Position numbers and translations under genes: made by a program
Origin: Hyphomicrobiales bacterium
GTDB lineage: Bacteria; Pseudomonadota; Alphaproteobacteria; Rhizobiales; Beijerinckiaceae
Assembly (NCBI GenBank): GCA_028290405.1
Contig: JAQGJX010000145.1
Span: 1 to 64,000 of the forward strand
DNA: 64,000 bases
Reading direction: 5' to 3'
Notes under the pieces: model-generated
What the model saw: only the letters and a program-made list of their open reading frames with translations
The model's database searches: none
Told to the model about the DNA's origin: nothing
Shown here: positions 18,905 through 27,680 of the stretch, piece by piece
How the letters are laid out: each line of letters begins with the position of its first letter
Position numbering within the stretch: position 1 is the stretch's first letter

Positions 18905-19120
18905 ATGACCCCCGACGCACCGGACAGGATGGACAGGCGCCGTTTCCTGCGGGCCGCGGGCGCAGCTTCGGCGGGCGCCGGGGCGCTGGCTCACATCGCG
19001 TCGCCCGAACCTGCGCAAGCCTACAATCCAGGCCAGGACGAACGCCGCGCGCGCTATCGCGAGAGCGAAGACGTGAAGGCTTTTTACCGCACGAACGGCT
19101 ACGAGACCCTCAAGAAATAA
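18905..19120 (+). CDS. Small Tat-signal protein of formate dehydrogenase region
   Basis: MDRRRFLRAAGAASAGAGALAHIA Tat signal; DVKAFYRTNGYETLKK; directly before FDH alpha. Confidence 0.8.
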   Translation: MTPDAPDRMDRRRFLRAAGAASAGAGALAHIASPEPAQAYNPGQDERRARYRESEDVKAFYRTNGYETLKK

Positions 19121-19138
19121 AGCCCCGGAGGGCGCGTC

Positions 19139-22075
19139 ATGCTCATCAAGCGCAAGCAGGGCAAGGCCGGAGCGGCGATCTCGCTGCCGCGGGGCGATGA
19201 GGTCCCTGCGCTCGATCGCCGCACTTTCCTGCAGCGCTCAGGCCTAGTGGCGGGCGGCGCAACCGCCCTGTCGCTTGTCCCGCTTGGGCAGGTGAAGCGC
19301 GCGCAGGCCGCCGGCACGTCCGTGACGGGGCCGGACGTCGTCATCCGCAAGAACGTCTGCACCCATTGCGCGGTCGGCTGCACGGTGACGGCCGAAGTCG
19401 TCAACGGCGTGTGGGTCGGACAGGAGCCCTCCTGGGGCAGCCCCATCAATCGCGGCACGCATTGCGCCAAAGGCGCTTCGCTGCGCGAACTCGTGCATGG
19501 CGACAGGCGCCTGCGCTATCCGCTGAAACTCGTCGGCGGACAGTGGAAACGCCTGTCCTGGGAAGAAGCGATCAGCGAGATCGGCGACAAGGTCACCGCG
19601 CTGCGCAACGAGTCCGGCGCCGACTCGGTCTACTGGCTGGGCTCGGCGAAATTCACCAACGAGGCGTCGTATCTCTTCCGCAAGTTCGCGGCCTTTTGGG
19701 GCACGAACTCCGTCGACCATCAGGCGCGCATCTGCCACTCCACCACGGTCGCGGGCGTCGCCAACACCTGGGGGTATGGCGCGCAGACAAACTCCTTCAA
19801 CGACATTCGCAATTCCAGGACCATGATCATCATGGGCGGCAACCCCGCCGAGGCGCACCCCATCGCGATGCAGCACGTGCTGGCGGGCAAGGAGATCAAC
19901 CGCGCGAACATGTTCGTGATCGACCCGCGCTTCACCCGAACCGCGGCGCACGCGACAGAGTATGTGCGCATACGGCCCGGCACCGACATCCCGATCATCT
20001 GGGGCATGCTGTGGCACATCTTCCAGAACGGCTGGGAAGACAAGGCTTTCATCCAGCAGCGCGTCTACGGAATGGACGCGGTGCGCAAGGAAGTCGAAAA
20101 GTGGACGCCTGAAGAAGTCGAGCGCGTCACGGGCGTGCCGGGCGAACAATTGAAGCGCGTTGCGCAAACCTTTGCGACCCAGAAGCCATCGACGCTCATC
20201 TGGTGCATGGGGGCCACGCAGCACACGGTCGGCACCGCCAACGTGCGCGCCTTCTGCATCCTGTGCCTGGCCACGGGCAACGTCGGCAAGCCCGGCACGG
20301 GGGCAAACATCTTCCGCGGGCACACCAACGTGCAGGGCGCGACCGACCTCGGGCTCGATGTGACGACGCTGCCGCTCTATTACGGGCTCGTGGAGGGCGC
20401 ATGGCGCCATTGGGCGCGCGTGTGGGAGGTCGATTACGAGTGGCTGCAAGGCCGCTTCGACGAAGTGCCCTCCATCGCGGGACGCAAGCCGCGCTCGCGC
20501 AAGGAGAACATGGAGACTCCCGGCATCACCTCAACGCGCTGGTTCGACGCCGTGAACATGAAGCCCGAGGACGTGGACCAGCGGTCGCGCATCCGCGCCA
20601 TGATGGTGTTCGGCCACGGCGGCAACACGGTGACGCGCATCCCCGAAGCCGTGACGGGGATGAACAAGCTAGACCTGTTGGTGGTGGCCGATCCCCATCC
20701 CACCACGTTCGCGGCGTTGAACGCCCGCAAGGACAATACGTATCTCCTCCCCATCGCCACCTCCATGGAGATGGACGGCTCGCGCACGGCCTCCAACCGC
20801 TCGCTGCAATGGGGCGAGCAGATCGTTGAGCCGCTGTTCGAATGCAAGAACGACTACGAGGTGATGTACCTGCTCGCCGAGAAACTCGGATTCGCGCAGG
20901 AGATGTTCAAGAACATCAAGGTCGACGGGAAGAAGCCCGAGGCCGAGGACCTGCTTCGCGAGATCAATCGGGGCGGCTGGTCCACCGGGTATTGCGGCCA
21001 GAGCCCGGAGCGCCTTAAGGCGCACATGCGCAACCAGGCGAAGTTCGATCTCGTGACGCTGCGCGCGCCCAAGGAGGAGCCCGACATCGGCGGCGATTAC
21101 TACGGTCTGCCCTGGCCGTGCTGGGGCAAGCCCGAGTTGCGCCACCCGGGCAGCCATATTCTCTACAACACGGACCTGCACGTGATGGACGGCGGCGGCA
21201 CGTTCCGCGCGCGCTTCGGCGTGGAGCGCAACGGCGAGACCCTGCTGGCGGAGGACTCGTTCTCGCGCGGCTCCGAGCTGACCGACGGCTATCCCGAGTT
21301 CACCATGGCGGTGCTGAAGAAGCTGGGATGGGAGACGGACCTGACGCCCGAGGAGATGCAGGTCATCACGCGCGTGGGCGGCAGCAACGTCGACGCGGTG
21401 AGCTGGGCGACGGACCTGTCGGGCGGCATCCAGCGGGTGTGCCTGAAGCGCGGCGTGATGCACTACGGCAACGGCAAGGCCCGCGCCAACGCGTGGAACC
21501 TGCCCGATCCGGTGCCGGTGCATCGCGAGCCTGTCTACTCGCCGCGTCCCGACCTCGTGGCGAAGTATCCGACGCGTCCCGACGAGCGCCAGTTCCGCCT
21601 GCCCAATATCGGCTTCACGGTGCAGAAGACCGCGGTGGATCGCAACATCGCGCGCGACTTCCCCATCATCCTCTCCTCGGGCCGTATCGTGGAATACGAA
21701 GGCGGCGGCGAGGAAACGCGCTCCAACCGCTGGCTGGCCGAACTGCAGCAAACCATGTTCGTGGAAGTGAACACGGGGGACGCCAGCGAGCGGGGCGTGA
21801 AGGACGGCGACTGGGTGTGGGTGTACGGCGCGGAGAACAACGCCCGCGCCAAGGTGCGCGCGCTGGTGACGGACCGCGTCGGGCGCGGAGTCGCGTGGAT
21901 GCCGTTCCACTTCTCGGGCTGGTACCAGGGCGAGGACATGCGCCGCTTCTACCCCGAGGGGACCGATCCGATCGTGCTGGGAGAGAGCGCCAACACGGTG
22001 ACGACCTACGGGTTCGATCCCGTCACCGGCATGCAGGAACCCAAGGCGACGCTATGCCAGATCCGGCCCGCCTGA
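19139..22075 (+). CDS. Formate dehydrogenase alpha (molybdopterin) subunit, Cys-type
   Basis: Tat-like DRRTFLQRSGL; CTHCAVGC [4Fe-4S]; ARICHSTTVAGVANTWGYGAQTNS active-site region with Cys rather than Sec; MPFHFSGW molydopterin-binding end. Confidence 0.94.
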   Translation: MLIKRKQGKAGAAISLPRGDEVPALDRRTFLQRSGLVAGGATALSLVPLGQVKRAQAAGTSVTGPDVVIRKNVCTHCAVGCTVTAEVVNGVWVGQEPSWGSPINRGTHCAKGASLRELVHGDRRLRYPLKLVGGQWKRLSWEEAISEIGDKVTALRNESGADSVYWLGSAKFTNEASYLFRKFAAFWGTNSVDHQARICHSTTVAGVANTWGYGAQTNSFNDIRNSRTMIIMGGNPAEAHPIAMQHVLAGKEINRANMFVIDPRFTRTAAHATEYVRIRPGTDIPIIWGMLWHIFQNGWEDKAFIQQRVYGMDAVRKEVEKWTPEEVERVTGVPGEQLKRVAQTFATQKPSTLIWCMGATQHTVGTANVRAFCILCLATGNVGKPGTGANIFRGHTNVQGATDLGLDVTTLPLYYGLVEGAWRHWARVWEVDYEWLQGRFDEVPSIAGRKPRSRKENMETPGITSTRWFDAVNMKPEDVDQRSRIRAMMVFGHGGNTVTRIPEAVTGMNKLDLLVVADPHPTTFAALNARKDNTYLLPIATSMEMDGSRTASNRSLQWGEQIVEPLFECKNDYEVMYLLAEKLGFAQEMFKNIKVDGKKPEAEDLLREINRGGWSTGYCGQSPERLKAHMRNQAKFDLVTLRAPKEEPDIGGDYYGLPWPCWGKPELRHPGSHILYNTDLHVMDGGGTFRARFGVERNGETLLAEDSFSRGSELTDGYPEFTMAVLKKLGWETDLTPEEMQVITRVGGSNVDAVSWATDLSGGIQRVCLKRGVMHYGNGKARANAWNLPDPVPVHREPVYSPRPDLVAKYPTRPDERQFRLPNIGFTVQKTAVDRNIARDFPIILSSGRIVEYEGGGEETRSNRWLAELQQTMFVEVNTGDASERGVKDGDWVWVYGAENNARAKVRALVTDRVGRGVAWMPFHFSGWYQGEDMRRFYPEGTDPIVLGESANTVTTYGFDPVTGMQEPKATLCQIRPA

Positions 22076-22093
22076 CCGTTCGCGGAGAGTGAC

Positions 22094-22690
22094 ATGGCCC
22101 GCATGAAGTTTCTCTGTGACGCCGACCGCTGCATCGAATGCAACGCGTGCGTCACCGCCTGCAAGAACGAGCATGAGGTGCCCTGGGGCATCAACCGTCG
22201 CCGCGTCGTCACCATCAACGACGGGCGGCCAGGCGAGCGCTCCGTCACCATGGCGTGCATGCATTGCACGGACGCGCCCTGCGCGGCGGTGTGCCCCGTC
22301 GATTGCTTCTACACCACGGCGGACGCCGTGGTGCTGCACTCCAAGGACATCTGCATAGGCTGCGGATATTGCTTCTACGCTTGTCCGTTCGGCGCGCCGC
22401 AATACCCGCGCGTGGGCAATTTCGGTTCGCGCGGCAAGATGGACAAGTGCACCTATTGCGCGGGCGGGCCTGAGGTGGACTTCAGCCAGGCGGAATACGT
22501 GAAGTACGGATCGAACCGCCTCGCGGAAGGCAAGCTGCCGCTGTGCGCAGAGATGTGCTCCACGAAGTCGCTGCTTGCGGGCGACGGAGAAATCATCGCC
22601 CAGATCTACAAGGAACGCGTGACGCAGCGCGGCTACGGCTCGGGCGCCTGGGGCTGGAAGACGGCCTACAAGGAAACCATCGCTATTTAG
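22094..22690 (+). CDS. Formate dehydrogenase beta subunit, 4Fe-4S ferredoxin-type
   Basis: CIECNACVTACKNE, CMHCTDAPCAAVCPVD, CIGCGYCFYACPFGAPQ. Confidence 0.93.
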   Translation: MARMKFLCDADRCIECNACVTACKNEHEVPWGINRRRVVTINDGRPGERSVTMACMHCTDAPCAAVCPVDCFYTTADAVVLHSKDICIGCGYCFYACPFGAPQYPRVGNFGSRGKMDKCTYCAGGPEVDFSQAEYVKYGSNRLAEGKLPLCAEMCSTKSLLAGDGEIIAQIYKERVTQRGYGSGAWGWKTAYKETIAI

Positions 22691-22710
22691 CAAGAGCGCG
22701 AGGAGCGATC

Positions 22711-23772
22711 ATGACGCGTCCCGACCTGAACCGGCGCAAGGGTTTCTGTTCCGCGCTCCTCGCGTTGTCGGTCTTGTGGCTCCTTTCGCTGTCGCCCGAC
22801 ATGGCGTCCGCCCAGCAGCAGCAAAGCCAGCCGGTCCGCCCCACGGCTGAATCGGTGAACGAGGCGGAGCTTTTCAAGCAGAACTCGCGCATCGAGGGAC
22901 GCGTCACCATTCCCGACGGCAAGGCCGCCTTCCTGGAGCAGCCGCAGGGGCGCGAATGGCGCGGCTTCCATGAAGGCTGGATGCCGTGGATCGCGGGCGT
23001 CGCCATTCTGGGCATGTTGCTTGGGCTTCTCGTGTTCTACTTCGTGCGCGGCACGATCAGGCTGGAGCCATCGGAGCGCTCGCGGGCGACCATCCTGCGG
23101 TTCAACGGGCTGGAGCGCTTCACCCACTGGACCGTCGCTGTGTCGTTTCTCACCCTCGGCCTGACGGGGCTCAACTACATTTTCGGCAAACGGCTGCTGA
23201 TGCCCCTGATGGGCGCGGACGCGTTCGGCGATTTTTCGCAATGGTCGAAATACCTGCACAACGCGGTCGCGTGGCCCTTCGCCCTCGGCGTCCTGGTCAT
23301 GTTCGTCATCTGGGTGCGCGACAACGTGCCAAGGCGCGTGGACTGGGAATGGATCAAGGTGGGAGGCGGGCTTTTCGGCGGCTCGCGCACGCCCAGCGCA
23401 GGACGCTTCAACGCGGGCCAGAAGCTGATGTTCTGGGGCGTCATCGTCGCGGGCTTCGCGATGATCGTCACCGGCCTGCAATTGGTGTTCCCGTTCTCGC
23501 TGACGGACGTGAACGGCATGCAGCTCACGCAGAGCCTGCACTCGCTCATCGGCGCCCTGTTCTTCGCCGCCATCCTTGCGCACATCTACATCGGCACGGT
23601 CGGCATGGAGGGCGCATTCTGGGCCATGGGCACGGGGGAAGTGGATCTCGCGTGGGCGCGCCATCACCACGATTTATGGGTGCAAGAGCAATTGGGCCGC
23701 GCGCCTGAGCCGCATCGTCCCGGCGCCGCCGGCGTCGCCCCCACCCGCGCGCCCGACGTGGGCGGGCCCTGA
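22711..23772 (+). CDS. Formate dehydrogenase gamma subunit, cytochrome b
   Basis: RFNGLERFTHWTVAVSFLTLGLTGLNYIFGKRLL; multiple TM helices; follows beta subunit. Confidence 0.9.
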   Translation: MTRPDLNRRKGFCSALLALSVLWLLSLSPDMASAQQQQSQPVRPTAESVNEAELFKQNSRIEGRVTIPDGKAAFLEQPQGREWRGFHEGWMPWIAGVAILGMLLGLLVFYFVRGTIRLEPSERSRATILRFNGLERFTHWTVAVSFLTLGLTGLNYIFGKRLLMPLMGADAFGDFSQWSKYLHNAVAWPFALGVLVMFVIWVRDNVPRRVDWEWIKVGGGLFGGSRTPSAGRFNAGQKLMFWGVIVAGFAMIVTGLQLVFPFSLTDVNGMQLTQSLHSLIGALFFAAILAHIYIGTVGMEGAFWAMGTGEVDLAWARHHHDLWVQEQLGRAPEPHRPGAAGVAPTRAPDVGGP

Positions 23773-23787
23773 GCCCAGGAGGCCATC

Positions 23788-24405
23788 ATGACCCGCACGC
23801 TGAAACTGGCGCTGATGGCGGGCGCGCTGGCGCTTCCAGCCAGCTTCGCGCACGCCGCGCAGGCGAACCTCTGCGCGGAGCTCACCGCCTATCTCGACCA
23901 GTTGAAGCCCGCTGGGGCGCAGGGCGCGGAGGGCGCCAAGCCTTCGGGCGACGCGCACTCGCCCTCCAGCGGCCAACAGGGCGGCGCGACCGCCGTGGAG
24001 CAAGGCGGCGGGCAGCCCAGCGGCGCCAAACCGCAGCCGGGCGGCACGGACGCTACGCAGAAAACCTCCGGCATGACCGGCCCCGTGACGCAAGAAGGCG
24101 TCGGCGCGGCGGGGCCGCAGGGCGCAGCGCAGCACGGCTCGGGCTCAGGCGAGACGACCACCAAGCCCGTCCAGCAGCAGGAGGCCGCCAAGCCCACCGC
24201 GCCCGCGCCCGCGACGCCCGCGCAACCCAAGGCGCCTGACCCCACGCCGGAGGCCATCGAGCAGGCCCGCGCGGCGGCGGGCGGCGGCGACCTTGCGGGC
24301 TGCCGGGCCTCCGTGCAGCAAATGCGGCGCGCAGGCGTCGCCATGCCCCTGCCCTTGCTGGCGCTGGGCGCCCTGGACGTGAAGCTCCTCACGCAATCGA
24401 AGTAA
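23788..24405 (+). CDS. Secreted hypothetical protein, Q/P/A/G-rich low-complexity centre
   Basis: Signal peptide MTRTLKLALMAGALALPASFAHA; low-complexity linker; follows FDH gamma. Confidence 0.65.
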   Translation: MTRTLKLALMAGALALPASFAHAAQANLCAELTAYLDQLKPAGAQGAEGAKPSGDAHSPSSGQQGGATAVEQGGGQPSGAKPQPGGTDATQKTSGMTGPVTQEGVGAAGPQGAAQHGSGSGETTTKPVQQQEAAKPTAPAPATPAQPKAPDPTPEAIEQARAAAGGGDLAGCRASVQQMRRAGVAMPLPLLALGALDVKLLTQSK

Positions 24406-24491
24406 GCCCGCCGCTTCCCTCCAGCCACGCTCGCGGCTACAAAGAGCCGGATGGGCGACGGCGCGAGACCGTCCACAGACAGGGGGCGGCG

Positions 24492-25529
24492 ATGAACATC
24501 CGCGTGACATTGACGGCAGCCGCTGCGGCGCTGGCTCTCGCAGCGCCCGCGTGCGCGCAGGGCGCAGCCGACGTCTACAAGGGCAAGACCGTGACCCTCG
24601 TGGCGGGCTCCTCCACGGGCGGCGGGCTGGACGTTTACGCGCGGCTCCTCTCGCGCCATCTCGCGCGACACATTCCCGGCCAGCCGACCGTCGTGGTGCA
24701 GAACATGCCCGGCGCAGGCAGCCTTACGGCCGCGCGGCATCTCTACGCCATCGCTCCGCGGGACGGCACGCACATGGGCATCGTTCTGCCCGGCGCGCTG
24801 CTGGATCCGCTGCTCGCCGGGCAGGACCTGAAGAGCTACGATCCGACGAAGTTCAACTACATCATCAACGGCAACGCCGAGACCATCGTGTGCGTGACGC
24901 GGCGCGACGCGCCCGTGACGGATTTCGCGCAGGTCTTCGACACCGAGCTTGTGGTCGGCGGCACCGGCCCGGGCAGTTCGCTGGTGGATTACCCCATCGT
25001 CACGCGCACGCTGCTGGGCGCGAAGGTGAAACTCATCGCGGGGTACAAAGGCTCGCGGGAAGTGAGTCTGGCGGTGCAGCAGGGCGAAGTGCATGGCGTG
25101 TGCGGCCTCGCGTGGTCTTCCGCCAAGCAGCAATATCCGGACGTCTTCAAGCCGGACGGGCTGGTGAAGGTGCTGGTGCAGGAGGACGCGACGCGCCACC
25201 CCGAGTTGATCGCCCTCAACGCTCCTCTGTCCATCGATTACGCCAAAAGTCCCGAGCAGCGCACCGCGCTGGAGATTTTCTACTCGCAGGGGCTCATCAG
25301 CCGCCCCTTCATCGCCCCGCCGGGCGTGCCGGCCGAGCGCGTGGCGCTGCTGCGCAAGGCCTTCGCGGCGGCCATCGCCGACCCCGAGCTGCAGAGCGAG
25401 GCGGAGCGCTCGAAGATTGACGCGCGGCCCAACAGCGGCGAAGAGGTGCAGGCGCTGGTGGAGAAGATCTACGCCTCCCCCAAGCCGGTGATCGACATGC
25501 TGCGGGACGCGGTCGCCAGCAAGAAATAA
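24492..25529 (+). CDS. Bug/TctC family tripartite tricarboxylate transporter substrate-binding protein
   Basis: Signal peptide, YKGKTVTLVAGSSTGGGLDVYARLLSRHLARHIPGQPTVVVQNMPGAGS. Confidence 0.88.
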   Translation: MNIRVTLTAAAAALALAAPACAQGAADVYKGKTVTLVAGSSTGGGLDVYARLLSRHLARHIPGQPTVVVQNMPGAGSLTAARHLYAIAPRDGTHMGIVLPGALLDPLLAGQDLKSYDPTKFNYIINGNAETIVCVTRRDAPVTDFAQVFDTELVVGGTGPGSSLVDYPIVTRTLLGAKVKLIAGYKGSREVSLAVQQGEVHGVCGLAWSSAKQQYPDVFKPDGLVKVLVQEDATRHPELIALNAPLSIDYAKSPEQRTALEIFYSQGLISRPFIAPPGVPAERVALLRKAFAAAIADPELQSEAERSKIDARPNSGEEVQALVEKIYASPKPVIDMLRDAVASKK

Positions 25530-25560
25530 GCGCGCGCAGGCCATTCAGGAAGGGACGACG

Positions 25561-26568
25561 ATGCACGCATCATGGAAGACAGCCGGCGCGGCGCTCGCCG
25601 TGTGCCTCGTCGCAGGCGCGGCCCGGGCTGACGACGTCGCGGACTTCTACAAGGGCAAGACAATCAACTTCATCGTCGGCTCGGACCCGGGCGGAAGCTT
25701 CGGCCCCTACGCGATCATCCTCGCGGAGCACATGCCCAAATACATCCCCGAAAGCCCGAAGATCATCATCAAGTATACGGGCGGGCAGTCGGGCGGGTTG
25801 CAGCTCGCCAACACGATCCAGAGCGTGATGCCCGCCGACGGCCTCAACATGGCGATGACCCAGCAGACTATCGTTCTCAACCAGATGCTGCAGCCGCAAT
25901 ACGCCAAGTACGACGCGCGGCAGTGGCTGTGGCTGGGCAACATGGCGCCCGTGCGCAACATGCTGTCGCTGTGGCACACCGCGAAGGCGCAGACGATCGA
26001 GCAGGCCAAGACCACCGAGGTCGTGATCGGGGCCACGGGGCCAAGCTCGCCGACCTACATCGTGCCCCATCTGATGAACAAGTATCTGGGGACGAAGTTC
26101 AAGATCGTCACCGGCTACAAGGGCGCAGCGGACCTCAACCTGGCCATGCAGCGCGGCGAAATCGAAGGCCGCGGCGCATCGTGGGTGAGCGTGCAGCTGG
26201 CGATGTCGAAGGAGATCGCCGAGGGCAAGATCAAGCCCATCGTGTTCGCCTCCATCACCCGCGAGCCCAGCGCGCCGGACGTGCCGACGCTCGCCGAGGT
26301 GATGACCGACCCGCTGCACAAGCAGGTCGCGGAGTTCCTGTCGGCGGAATCCGACTTCGGCCGCAGCGTTTTCCTGCCGCCGGGCGTGCCGGAGGCGCGC
26401 GTCGCCATGATGCGCAAGGCCTTCGAGGCGACCATGAAGGACGAGGCTTTCCTGGCGGACGCCAAGCGCCTGCAACTGGTCATCGAGCCGATGAGCCATC
26501 AGGAGATGGCGCGCATCACCGACAAGGTGCTGAGCGCGCCCAAGGAAGTGGTGGAGCTGGCGAAGTAG
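25561..26568 (+). CDS. Bug/TctC family substrate-binding protein
   Basis: FYKGKTINFIVGSDPGGSFGPYAIILAEHMPKYIPESPKIIIKYTGG. Confidence 0.85.
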   Translation: MHASWKTAGAALAVCLVAGAARADDVADFYKGKTINFIVGSDPGGSFGPYAIILAEHMPKYIPESPKIIIKYTGGQSGGLQLANTIQSVMPADGLNMAMTQQTIVLNQMLQPQYAKYDARQWLWLGNMAPVRNMLSLWHTAKAQTIEQAKTTEVVIGATGPSSPTYIVPHLMNKYLGTKFKIVTGYKGAADLNLAMQRGEIEGRGASWVSVQLAMSKEIAEGKIKPIVFASITREPSAPDVPTLAEVMTDPLHKQVAEFLSAESDFGRSVFLPPGVPEARVAMMRKAFEATMKDEAFLADAKRLQLVIEPMSHQEMARITDKVLSAPKEVVELAK

Positions 26569-26619
26569 CGCGAATGCTGCGGGACCGCGCGCCTCCCGGC
26601 GCGCAGCCCCGCGGGCGGG

Positions 26620-27642
26620 CTAGTCCATCGCCTTTGCGGCCTTGGCGACGATCTCCGGCGGGGCCGAGAGAATGTCGGCGGCGATCTTCTGCACTTCGAC
26701 GCCCGGCGTGGTCTCGAGTTCGAGATTGCGCCGCGCGGCGTCGGCGATGAATTTAGGATCCGCCACCATCTCGTCGAACGCCTTGCGCAGCGCCGCGAGG
26801 CGGTCCGCCGGCGCCCCCGGAGGCGCGATGAGCGCACGGCCGATGGCCGCTCCCGCCGAGGCGAACTCCACCACCTTGCGGGCTTCCGGATCGTCAAGAA
26901 GCTCCTGCATGAGGGGCACGTCCGGCATCTCCTTGTTGCGGCGCAGGCCGCCCTGGATGAGGGGCAGCAGCAGGCCTTCGGCGATGGGCTGCTTGTGGGT
27001 CGCGCGCCAGGAGTTCCACGCGGACGACACGAAGTCGACCTCTCCGCGCTCCATGGCGAGGATGGAATCGGCGGAGCCCTTGTAGCCGCAGATGATGTCG
27101 AACTGGAAGCCGCCGAGCGCCTTCAGCATCGCGGGATACTGGTAGCTCTGCGAGTTCTTGCCGGTGCAGCCCGCGACCGTCTTCAGCTTGCGCATTTCGC
27201 CGGTGGTCTTCGCGGCCGCGCCCTTGCGGAACACGAAGGCGGTGTTCACCGGTGCGAAGGAGCCGATGTAGGACATCTCCTGCACCTTCCATTTGCCCAC
27301 GGAGGGCTCCAGCAATTGCGTGTGCGCGATCGTTTCCGGGAACAGCGCGATGGTGGACCCGTCGCGCGGCGCCTGCGCGTAGAAGAACGCCGTGGCGACG
27401 ATGCCGCCGCCGCCGGGCTTGCTTTCCACGATGATGGCGGGCGCGCCGGGAATGTACTGGCGCATGTGGTCGGCCGCGAGGCGCGCATAGAAATCGTACG
27501 ATCCGCCGGGCGGATGGCCCAGCATGATGCGCAGGGTCGAGCCCTTCCAGAACTGCTCGGGCGTCTGCTGCGCCTGCGCGCTCATGGCGGCCAAAGCGAC
27601 GATGGAAGCGGCGAGAAGTCCGCGTGCGAAGGCCATGTGCAA
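26620..27642 (-). CDS. Bug/TctC family substrate-binding protein
   Basis: FWKGSTLRIMLGHPPGGSYDFYARLAADHMRQYIPGAPAIIVESKPGGG. Confidence 0.87.
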   Translation of the reverse strand: MHMAFARGLLAASIVALAAMSAQAQQTPEQFWKGSTLRIMLGHPPGGSYDFYARLAADHMRQYIPGAPAIIVESKPGGGGIVATAFFYAQAPRDGSTIALFPETIAHTQLLEPSVGKWKVQEMSYIGSFAPVNTAFVFRKGAAAKTTGEMRKLKTVAGCTGKNSQSYQYPAMLKALGGFQFDIICGYKGSADSILAMERGEVDFVSSAWNSWRATHKQPIAEGLLLPLIQGGLRRNKEMPDVPLMQELLDDPEARKVVEFASAGAAIGRALIAPPGAPADRLAALRKAFDEMVADPKFIADAARRNLELETTPGVEVQKIAADILSAPPEIVAKAAKAMD

Positions 27643-27680
27643 TCCCTTCCTTGAATCCGTCTTCGCGCGTTGGCCGCGCT

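Noticed and set aside
19730-19745. Possible selenocysteine formate dehydrogenase
   Set aside because: The active-site position is an ordinary Cys codon in ARICHSTTV; no in-frame TGA.
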